Origin: Streptomyces sp. NRRL S-340
GTDB taxonomy: Bacteria > Actinomycetota > Actinomycetes > Streptomycetales > Streptomycetaceae
Direction: 5' to 3'
Length of the DNA: 32,528 nt
Assembly (NCBI RefSeq): GCF_000720185.1
Contig: NZ_JOIY01000065.1
Location: 1-32,528 of the forward strand
The position numbers and the translations under genes are program-made. Of this stretch, positions 26,008 to 32,528 are shown in pieces; position 1 is the first letter of the stretch, and every line of letters starts with the position of its first letter. Under the pieces are notes generated by a model. That model made no database searches, was not told the origin of the DNA, and was given only the letters and a program-made list of their open reading frames with translations.

Positions 26008-26835
26008 TCAGTGGGCCGTCCAGCCACCGTCCAGGGGAAGGGAGACGCCCGTGACGTATCCGCTGCGCTCGGTGCACAGCCACAGGGCCGCCGCGGCGAC
26101 CTCGGCCGGTTCGATCAGCCGCTTGATCGCGGTGCGCTCGAGGAAGACCTTCTCCATCACCTCCGCCGCCGAGATGCCGTGGGCCACCGCCTGGTTGGCG
26201 ATCTGGTCCTCCACCAGCGGGGTGCGGACATAGCCGGGGTTGATGCAGTTGCTGGTCACGCCGTGCGCGGCGCCCTCCAGGGCGACCACCTTGCTCAGCC
26301 CCTCCAGGGCGTGCTTCGCCGTGACGTACGCCGACTTGTAGGCGCTGGCCCGCAAACCGTGCACCGAGGAGATGTTGACCACCCGTCCCCATCCGCGGGC
26401 GTACATGTGCGGCAGGGTGCGTCGCAGGATCCGGAACGGCGCCTCCACCATCACTCGTTGTATCAGCGTGAAGCGCTCCGGCGGGAAGTCGTGGAGGGGA
26501 GCCACATGCTGCAGGCCCGCGTTGTTGACCACGATGTCGGCGTCGTCCGGCAGTGCGTCGACGGCGTCGGCGGCGGAGAGGTCGACGACCACAGCGGTGC
26601 CGCCGATCGCCTCCGCGACCTCCTTGGCGGCTTCCGCGGCCCGGTCCACGACATAGACCTCGGCGCCGGCCGACGCGAGACCCTCGGCGCAGGCCCGGCC
26701 GATTCCACTGGCGGCGCCCGTGACCAAGGCCTTGCGGCCGACGAGGAATCGGGTGGTGGCCGGGGCGGACGCGGCACCGGCGAGGGGCTCGGCGCACTGG
26801 GGCGAACTCTCCAGGGAGCTCTCGGTGCTTTCCAT
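26008..26835 (-). CDS. bdhA: 3-hydroxybutyrate dehydrogenase (SDR)
   Basis: This is a 275-residue classical SDR. The cofactor motif TGAASGIG is at 39-46, NNAG at 104-107, and the catalytic Ser is in ISSVHG (about 156-157), with Tyr170 and Lys174 in YVTAK. Phrases typical of D-3-hydroxybutyrate dehydrogenases are GLQHVAPLHDFPPERF, HGLRASAYKSAYVTAKHALEG, and NCINPGYVRTPLVEDQI. The enzyme oxidises (R)-3-hydroxybutyrate to acetoacetate with NAD+. The first 30 residues are an extra acidic, Ser-rich tail. ATG 26835 has no SD. A TACCGT element sits 8 bases upstream of it, so the transcript may be leaderless. It diverges from the secreted PHB depolymerase gene. Confidence 0.9.
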   Translation of the reverse strand: MESTESSLESSPQCAEPLAGAASAPATTRFLVGRKALVTGAASGIGRACAEGLASAGAEVYVVDRAAEAAKEVAEAIGGTAVVVDLSAADAVDALPDDADIVVNNAGLQHVAPLHDFPPERFTLIQRVMVEAPFRILRRTLPHMYARGWGRVVNISSVHGLRASAYKSAYVTAKHALEGLSKVVALEGAAHGVTSNCINPGYVRTPLVEDQIANQAVAHGISAAEVMEKVFLERTAIKRLIEPAEVAAAALWLCTERSGYVTGVSLPLDGGWTAH

Positions 26836-27279
26836 GGGGGAACACGGTAAGGAGGAACCCCAGGTCGAGACATGTGGGACGCAGACATATTTGCAAGGCG
26901 CGAGGTGGGTACCAGCGCCACGACTCAGGGGGCTGCGCTGCCGGAGCCGACGGCGGCCCGGCCGATCCGGTGCACGCGGGCCGTCCCCCGCATCCGGGGT
27001 AAGCGGGCCGTCCCCGCGTTCGCGGAGCCTTCCGCCTGGCACGACCAGCGTGCGCACACCATGTGTGCGCGCGCCACTCCCGGTGCCGTGCTGCTGGTCA
27101 TCCCTGCCATGTCGCGGGCCGGCCGGCCGGTCGTACGGTCCGCTGTAAGCAAGCCGGAACGTCGCCTGCCGGGGCACGGCACCGCGCCCTGACAGGCAGG
27201 GGACGAGCCCGGTCGTCCGTGCGCGCCGCCGTGGCATGACGGCGTGCCCTCCCCCCACCCCCTTCATTGGAGCTGACCC
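26836..27279. promoter_or_regulatory. Divergent region between bdhA and phaZ, with tandem repeat-hairpins
   Basis: No gene is supported in these 444 bases. A low-GC patch (ACATATTTGCAAG) lies near 26884-26896 on the bdhA side. A 12-base direct repeat GCGGGCCGTCCC occurs at 26976-26987 and 27003-27014, each copy running into a hairpin: CCCCG/CGGGG at 26986-26999 and CCGCG/CGCGG at 27014-27025. The repeats may be protein sites or attenuator-like structures. On the right, TTGGAG lies about 7 bases before the phaZ ATG and is its SD. Confidence 0.4.
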
Positions 27280-28743
27280 ATGCCATTCCCCTCCGTGCGC
27301 AAGGTTCTCAGGCGGGCCGCTGTGGCCGCCGCACTCGCCACCAGCGCCGCCGGCATGAGCCTCATGGCGCCCCTCGCCGGCACGGCCGCGGCCGCCGGCA
27401 CCCTCCAGCAGGTCACCAGCTTCGGTTCGAACCCGGGCAACCTGGCGATGTACGAGTACGCCCCGGCCGGCCTGCCCGCCAACGCGCCGCTGGTCGTCGC
27501 CCTGCACGGCTGCACCCAGTCGGCGAGCGACTACCACGCCCACTCCGGCTGGCAGAAGTTCGCCGACCAGTGGGGCTTCGCCGTGGTCTACCCGCAGACC
27601 GGCTCGGCCAACAACAGCCTGTCCTGCTTCAGCTGGTTCGACTCGGCCAAGGACACCCGCGGCAGGGGCGAGGCGGCGTCGGTCAAGCAGATGGTCGACA
27701 CCGCCGTGGCCCAGTACGGCTCCGACCGCAGCCGGATCTTCGTCACCGGTCTCTCCGCCGGCGGCGGCATGACAGCCGACCTGCTCGCCGACTACCCGGA
27801 CGTGTTCGCCGGCGGCGCCGTCGACTCCGGACTTCCCGCCCAGTGCGCCACCACGCAGACCGCGGCCTCCGGCTGCCAGTACGGCAGCCAGAACCTCACC
27901 GCGAAACAGTGGGGCGACAAGGTCCGCAACTCCTACCCCGGCTACACCGGTCCGTGGCCGCGCGTCGCGATCTGGCAGGGCTCCTCCGACACCACCGTCG
28001 CCCCCGTCAACGGCACCGAACTGCGCGACCAGTGGACCGACGTGAGAGGCATCGGCCAGACACCGTCCGCCACCCGGGGCCTGCCCGGCAACACCACCGA
28101 GACCACCTACGACGACGCCACAGGCAAGCCCGCCGTCGCCCTCTTCACGATCTCCGGGATGGCCCACGGCCTCGCCGTCGACCCCGGTTCCGGCGCGGAC
28201 CAGTGCGGCAGCACCGGCACGTACTACCTCGACACCGTCTGCTCCAGCTACCACACCGCGAAGTTCTGGGGCCTGGACAGCTCGGGCGGCGAAGGCTCGC
28301 TGCCGGCTCCTTCCGGAGTCTCGGTCACCTCGACGACCGACACCGGCACCTCACTGTCCTGGAACGCCGTGAGCGGCGCCGCCTCCTACAACGTCTACCG
28401 CAACGGCACCGAGGTCGCCTCGCCGACCGCGACCTCCTACACCGACACCGGGCTGTCCGCGGGCACGTCCTACAGCTACACCGTCGCCGCCGTCGACTCC
28501 GCCGGGGCCGTGGGCACCGCCTCCGCACCGGTCACCGCGACGACCAGCGGCTCCGCTCCCGCGCCCGCGTGCTACACCGCCGACAACTACGACCAGGTCA
28601 AGGCCGGCCGCGCCCACCAGAGCCTCGGCTACGTGTACGCCGACGGCTCCGACCAGAACATGGGCCTGTACACCCTGGCCGTCACCCACACCTTGAAGGA
28701 GACCGGCCCCGGATACTTCGTCATCGCCGACTCCGGCTGCTGA
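27280..28743 (+). CDS. phaZ: Extracellular PHB depolymerase (type I domain, FnIII linker, substrate-binding domain)
   Basis: The 487-residue secreted esterase starts at ATG 27280 with GGAG 7 bases upstream. A Sec signal covers about residues 1-38, ending GTAAAA. The catalytic domain has the oxyanion-hole block ALHGCTQ (His76), lipase box GLSAGG with Ser159, Asp237 in GSSDTTV and His296 in GMAHGLAV. This order is that of a type I short-chain PHA depolymerase. A fibronectin type III linker spans about 342-425. The last 58 residues (ACYTADNYDQVKAGRAHQ, then GYVYADGSDQNMGLY) match the PHB-binding domain of such enzymes. It should hydrolyse poly(3-hydroxybutyrate) outside the cell to monomer and oligomers. 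The neighbouring 3-hydroxybutyrate dehydrogenase and CoA-transferase supply the downstream steps. Confidence 0.93.
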   Translation: MPFPSVRKVLRRAAVAAALATSAAGMSLMAPLAGTAAAAGTLQQVTSFGSNPGNLAMYEYAPAGLPANAPLVVALHGCTQSASDYHAHSGWQKFADQWGFAVVYPQTGSANNSLSCFSWFDSAKDTRGRGEAASVKQMVDTAVAQYGSDRSRIFVTGLSAGGGMTADLLADYPDVFAGGAVDSGLPAQCATTQTAASGCQYGSQNLTAKQWGDKVRNSYPGYTGPWPRVAIWQGSSDTTVAPVNGTELRDQWTDVRGIGQTPSATRGLPGNTTETTYDDATGKPAVALFTISGMAHGLAVDPGSGADQCGSTGTYYLDTVCSSYHTAKFWGLDSSGGEGSLPAPSGVSVTSTTDTGTSLSWNAVSGAASYNVYRNGTEVASPTATSYTDTGLSAGTSYSYTVAAVDSAGAVGTASAPVTATTSGSAPAPACYTADNYDQVKAGRAHQSLGYVYADGSDQNMGLYTLAVTHTLKETGPGYFVIADSGC

Positions 28744-28755
28744 ACGACAGACGGG

Positions 28756-28811
28756 CTGCCGGTCGCCCACGTGAACCGTCCGAGCCGCCCCTCGCTGGTG
28801 GCCACCGGCAG
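28756..28811 (+). terminator. Inverted repeat downstream of phaZ
   Basis: CTGCCGGT at 28756-28763 pairs perfectly with ACCGGCAG at 28804-28811. Partial pairing continues inward (GCCCAC with GTGGCC, allowing a bulge). It starts 13 bases after the phaZ stop, a fitting place for a terminator. Confidence 0.5.
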
Positions 28812-28842
28812 ATCCGCCGGACCCACTGGCCGCAGCACGATG

Positions 28843-29193
28843 TCAGGGCCGCCCGCCGGCCGGGCGGCCGCCCCCGTACCGGTCAGCTGCCTTCCTGGCT
28901 GCGCGCATACCGTGATAGCCGCAGAACACCGCCCCCTCCGCGGTGAACAGGCCGTCGTACCCGAAGTCGGTCATGCCGTGCGGGGGTTCCTCCCCGGGCA
29001 GCAGCCGGGCGATGTCCACGACGTGCGTGGTCCGGTCCTGCCGGGCGCCCCTGCCCCGCCGGGGATGAAATCCAGCCGTTCCACCGGCCCCTCCGGTCCG
29101 CTTGGCCACGGGCCGACCCGGGAGAACAGGAAGACATATCAGCATATCCCGAGGCCGCACATTGACTGGAAAGCGTCTTTTTTCGCATTGCAC
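28843..29193 (-). CDS. Doubtful small ORF or gene remnant upstream of the NRPS
   Basis: A 116-codon minus-strand frame has a coding-like C-terminal half with G/C-rich third positions: DRTTHVVDIARLLPGEE, then GMTDFGYDGLFTAEGAVF, then RAARKAADRYGGG and a stop at 28843. The N-terminal half is less convincing and no good SD is visible, so only the last 70 or so codons may be real. The family is not recognised. It could be the 3' remnant of a gene truncated when the NRPS region was joined here, or a small intact gene starting at an internal GTG. Confidence 0.3.
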   Translation of the reverse strand: MQCEKRRFPVNVRPRDMLICLPVLPGRPVAKRTGGAGGTAGFHPRRGRGARQDRTTHVVDIARLLPGEEPPHGMTDFGYDGLFTAEGAVFCGYHGMRAARKAADRYGGGRPAGGRP

Positions 29194-29279
29194 CCGTAGA
29201 GATCATGGACGGGAATTATCTCAGGCACTTTGAATTCCTATTGTAGTTTTTCCGGTTTCCGGCGGTGCGGGGGATCATC

Positions 29280-32200
29280 GTGACGGACGAAGGCACCGAA
29301 TTCGCAGGACAAAGCGCAGCCGCAGCCGGCTTCGAACGGCATTCCATGAATGCACCGGAGCGGAGCGCGGTCCTGTACCAGGGAACCGTGATCCGTTATG
29401 GGGAGCTGAACCGGCGGGCCGAGGCGATCGCCGCGCGCCTGGCGGCCGCCGGGGCCGGCCCCTCGACGCTGGTGGCGGTGGTCCTGCCGCGCGATCCCGG
29501 CCTCGTCGCCACCCTGTGTGCGGTGCTGAAACTGGGTGCCGTGTGCCTTCCCGCCGACCCCCGCTCCCCGGCCGGGCGACTGCGCGAGATGCTCGCCGGT
29601 GCGGCCCCCGATGTCCTCGTCACCACCCGTGCCGCCGCTCCGGAATTCATCGGCGACGCAACCGTCTGTTTCCTGGACGACGAGCCGCAGGCACCCCCCG
29701 TTGTCCCGTTGCGCCGTCCAGCACGGACCGCGCCGGAAAGCGCCTACATGCTTTATGCGGCACATCCCGGTGGAAGCACCGGTGATTCGGCAGTGTCGTA
29801 CGCCGATTTGGCGCGCTATATCGACGATCCGGGCGCCGGGGTTCCGGCCGGGGCTGAGCTTCTCCACCTGATCGTGCCGCTCCTGTCCGGCAATCGTCTT
29901 GTGCTGGACACGGACGAGGTCGCACGCCGGCCGGTCGCCCATGAGGCGCCGCGCGACGTGGTGGAGGAGGTCGTGGCGCAGGTCTGGTGCGCCGTGCTGG
30001 GCGTGGACCGGGTCGGCGTGCGGGACCGCTTCTTCGACCTGGGCGGCAAGTCGCTGATGGCAGTCCAGGTGGTGGCGCGCCTGCGGAAGCTGCTCGGTGT
30101 CGAGCTGCCGCTGCGGGCCCTGTTCGACGCGCCGACGGTCGAGGAGCTGGCCGCCCGGGTGCGGGCCGAACAGGCCGGCGGTCAGGACGGCCGCGAGGAG
30201 CCGGCCTTCGGGCCGGTGGACCGGAGCGGGCCGCTGCCGCTGTCGTTCGCGCAGCAACGCCTCTGGTTCCTGAACCGGTTGATGCCCGACAGCGCCTTCT
30301 ACACGCTGTGCGACGCCTTCCGCGTACGGGGACGGCTCGACCTGGACGCGCTGCGCCGGGCGCTGCGGATGCTGGTCGCACGGCATGAGACGCTGCGGAC
30401 GGCGTTCGTCGAGCGGGACGGTGTGCCGTACCAGGTCATCGATGCCGCGGACGGCCCGGCCGCGCGGCGTGCGGCTGCCCTGACACGGGTCGAACTGACG
30501 GCGCTGCCGCTGGCCGAGCGGGAGGAGTCGGCGCGCGGGCTGGTGGCGGCGGAGGCGCAGACCCCGTTCCGGCTGGAGGACGGCGCGCTGCTGCGTGTGG
30601 TGGTGGCCCGGCTGGCGGACGACGAGCATCTGCTGGTGGTCACCACGCACCACATCGTCTCCGACGCATGGTCCGTGGGGGTGCTTGTCGAGGAACTCGG
30701 CCGGCTGTACCGCGAGTGCGTCACGGGCGCCCCCGCCGGACTTGCTCCGCTCGACGTCCAGTACGCCGACTTCGCCGTGTGGCAGCGGGACTGGATGAGC
30801 GGCGCGGTGCAGGAGGAGCAGCTCGCGTACTGGAAGCGGGCTTTGGACGGCGCGCCCTCGGTGCTGCGGCTGCCCGCGGATCATCCGCGTCCCGCCGTCC
30901 AGTCCGAGCGGGGCGAGACGGTCGAGTTCGCACTGCCCGAGGCGCTGGTCACCGCTCTGGAGGAGCTGAGCCGGGAGCAGGGCGTCACCCTGTTCATGAC
31001 GCTGCTCGGCGCCTTCCAGGTACTGCTGGCGCGGCATGCCGGGCACGAGGACATCGTGGTCGGTGTGCCGGCGGCGGGGCGCACCCGCACCGAGACGGAA
31101 CCCCTGATCGGTTTCTTCGTCAACACACTCCCCCTGCGCGTGACCTGCGCCGCCGGCCTGTCCTTCCGGGAACTCCTGGAGCAGGTGCGTGAGGCCGCGC
31201 TGGGCGCCTTCGCCCATCAGGACCTGCCTTTCGAAGCCCTGGTCGAGACGCTCGCACCCGAGCGGGACCTCAGCCACAACCCCCTCGTGCAGGTCACCTT
31301 CCAGCTGCTGAGCACGCCGGCGGCGCGGCCGGGACTGCCCGGGGCGGAGGTGGAGCGGTACCCGGTCCCCGAGTCCGTCTCCCAGTTCGACCTGTCCTTG
31401 GACATCAAGCGGACCGACGACGGATCTTACCGGGGGATCCTGAACTACTGCCCCGATCTGTTCGACCGTCCCCGTATGGACGTGCTGGCCGGCCACTATC
31501 TGACGTTGCTCGGGGCCGCTGCCGCGGACCCGGGCCACCCGATCGGCGAGCTGCCGCTGTCCGGCGAGGCCGAACGGCACATGCTCCTCGGCCGGTCCGG
31601 GCGAGCGGAGGAGGTGCCCGGCGGGCCGGCCGGTGTCCCCGAGCGGTTCGCGGACGTGGTGCGGGCGACGCCGGACGCGCCCGCTGTGGCGTACGGGGAC
31701 ACGAACCTCACGTTCGCCGGGCTGGACGCTCGGGTGGCATCGCTGGCACGGACGCTGACCGGCCTCGGGATCACCGCCGAGACGCCGGTCGCGGTGTGCC
31801 TGCCGCGCTCCGCCGACAGCGTCGTGGCGCTGCTGGCCGTGATGCGGGCGGGCGGCGTCTACGTGCCCATGGACGCCGTCCAGCACCGCTCCGTGAACCA
31901 CCTCATCAGCACCCTGCAGACCACCTTCCTCGGCCACGACCCGTATCCCGCGGGCGTGCCGCGCGAGGGCAGGAAGCAGCGCGTGACCCTCACCGCGCCC
32001 TTCACGTTCGACGCGTCCGTGGAGCAGCTGAGCTGGATGCTGGCCGGGCACGAGCTGTTCATCGTGCCCGAGGACGTGCGCCGCGACCCCTCGGCCCTGG
32101 TCCGGTTCGTCCAGGAGCACCGGATCGACGTCATCGACACGACGTCGTCGCAGCTCGAACTCCTGCTGGACAGTGGGCTTCTGGAGGGATCATGGGCGCC

Positions 32201-32528
32201 GTCCATGGTCATGGTGGGCGGTGAGGCGGTCTCGCCGTCGCTGTGGCAGGCGCTGCGCGGCCAGCGGCGTACTCGCGTCTTCAACCTCTACGGTCCTACC
32301 GAAGCGACGGTCGACGCCACGTGCCACGACCTGTCCCGCCCCGTCGACATCCCCGTCATCGGCACCCCCCTGCCCGGAGTCCGCCTCCACGTCCTCGACG
32401 AACGACTGCGACCGGCACCCATCGGCGTTGCCGGAGAGATCTACCTCGGCGGCCCCGGACTCGCCCGCGGCTACGCCAACCGCCCCGCACTCACCGCACA
32501 GCGCTTCATCGCCGACCCCTACGCCGAC
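29280..32528 (+). CDS. Non-ribosomal peptide synthetase, N-terminal part: remnant A, PCP, C, A (runs off right edge)
   Basis: The frame is open for 1083 codons from GTG 29280 (GGGGGA 6 bases upstream) to the window end. Residues about 20-235 resemble the start of an adenylation domain (YGELNRRAEAIAARLA, then LKLGAVCLPADPRSPAGRL). A degenerate A3 (PGGSTGDSAVSY, from 163) follows and motifs beyond A5 are missing. A PCP has FFDLGGKSLMA with Ser258. A condensation domain runs from LSFAQQRLWFL (321), with HHIVSDAW (457-464) and GFFVNTLPLR. A second A domain starts near 789. It lacks about 70 residues around the A3 core, then has FTFDAS (Asp911) and NLYGPTEATVDAT. The readable specificity positions D A E D M G L V D hint at a basic residue. 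The product is unknown. Two damaged A domains suggest loading in trans, a dead synthetase, or assembly collapse. Confidence 0.9.
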   Translation, partial: MTDEGTEFAGQSAAAAGFERHSMNAPERSAVLYQGTVIRYGELNRRAEAIAARLAAAGAGPSTLVAVVLPRDPGLVATLCAVLKLGAVCLPADPRSPAGRLREMLAGAAPDVLVTTRAAAPEFIGDATVCFLDDEPQAPPVVPLRRPARTAPESAYMLYAAHPGGSTGDSAVSYADLARYIDDPGAGVPAGAELLHLIVPLLSGNRLVLDTDEVARRPVAHEAPRDVVEEVVAQVWCAVLGVDRVGVRDRFFDLGGKSLMAVQVVARLRKLLGVELPLRALFDAPTVEELAARVRAEQAGGQDGREEPAFGPVDRSGPLPLSFAQQRLWFLNRLMPDSAFYTLCDAFRVRGRLDLDALRRALRMLVARHETLRTAFVERDGVPYQVIDAADGPAARRAAALTRVELTALPLAEREESARGLVAAEAQTPFRLEDGALLRVVVARLADDEHLLVVTTHHIVSDAWSVGVLVEELGRLYRECVTGAPAGLAPLDVQYADFAVWQRDWMSGAVQEEQLAYWKRALDGAPSVLRLPADHPRPAVQSERGETVEFALPEALVTALEELSREQGVTLFMTLLGAFQVLLARHAGHEDIVVGVPAAGRTRTETEPLIGFFVNTLPLRVTCAAGLSFRELLEQVREAALGAFAHQDLPFEALVETLAPERDLSHNPLVQVTFQLLSTPAARPGLPGAEVERYPVPESVSQFDLSLDIKRTDDGSYRGILNYCPDLFDRPRMDVLAGHYLTLLGAAAADPGHPIGELPLSGEAERHMLLGRSGRAEEVPGGPAGVPERFADVVRATPDAPAVAYGDTNLTFAGLDARVASLARTLTGLGITAETPVAVCLPRSADSVVALLAVMRAGGVYVPMDAVQHRSVNHLISTLQTTFLGHDPYPAGVPREGRKQRVTLTAPFTFDASVEQLSWMLAGHELFIVPEDVRRDPSALVRFVQEHRIDVIDTTSSQLELLLDSGLLEGSWAPSMVMVGGEAVSPSLWQALRGQRRTRVFNLYGPTEATVDATCHDLSRPVDIPVIGTPLPGVRLHVLDERLRPAPIGVAGEIYLGGPGLARGYANRPALTAQRFIADPYAD

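Noticed and set aside
26976..27030. Possible type I-E CRISPR repeats (CCGTCCCCGCG followed by TTCGCGGAG)
   Set aside because: Only two degenerate copies 27 bases apart, too close for a spacer, with no cas genes in the window.
26008..28254. Minus-strand frame of about 750 codons running from the phaZ region through bdhA
   Set aside because: Only the last 275 codons (bdhA) show family motifs. The upstream part is the antisense of phaZ and reflects high GC.
29238..32120. A 960-codon minus-strand frame opposite the NRPS
   Set aside because: The plus strand has clear NRPS motifs; the antisense frame is low-complexity and has no recognisable domain.

Overview
The window is high-GC actinobacterial chromosome, almost certainly Streptomyces. 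The support is a very strong G/C bias at third codon positions with many long antisense open frames, GTG starts, purine-rich Shine-Dalgarno (SD) sites, a CUT1 sugar transporter operon without its own ATPase, an Ig-like/YkuD L,D-transpeptidase and an NRPS gene. I saw no tRNA, rRNA, insertion sequence, integrase or CRISPR array. All assignments come from reading the sequence; no database search was run.

Left part (1-10144): a partial unknown gene at the edge, then a glycan or galactoside utilisation locus. On the minus strand, in transcription order, it holds two sugar ABC permeases, a lipoprotein binding protein, a GH36-like alpha-galactosidase, a ROK regulator and a Gfo/Idh/MocA oxidoreductase. 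Divergent from it is a secreted DUF4832-type protein ending in a CBM35/CBM6-like module. The shared 150-base divergent region holds an imperfect 27-bp dyad over a TTGACA element, a good candidate operator for the ROK protein.

Middle part (10145-14450): a looser stretch with a doubtful small ORF, an atypical NAD-dependent epimerase-like SDR, a relic of a GntR recognition helix, an L,D-transpeptidase and a frameshifted membrane-protein gene.

Right-centre (14451-28743): a tight minus-strand operon encodes a branched-chain-type (HAAT) ABC transporter with binding protein, two ATPases and two permeases, ending in an alpha/beta hydrolase; its last five genes overlap by 1-4 bases. It diverges from the two subunits of a 3-oxoacid CoA-transferase. 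Next come a GAF-PucR regulator, an MHS-type MFS symporter, a 3-hydroxybutyrate dehydrogenase, and a divergent secreted poly(3-hydroxybutyrate) depolymerase with FnIII and substrate-binding domains. Together they outline a route from extracellular PHB through uptake of monomer or oligomer, oxidation to acetoacetate and CoA activation. The uptake substrates are inferred. Strong inverted repeats separate several of these units.

Right edge (29280-32528, open): the start of an NRPS gene read as remnant A, PCP, C, A. Both adenylation domains look internally deleted. The first keeps only its N-terminal part and a degenerate A3 motif, and the second lacks the A3 P-loop region. This is the most unusual feature of the window and needs confirmation that it is not an assembly collapse.
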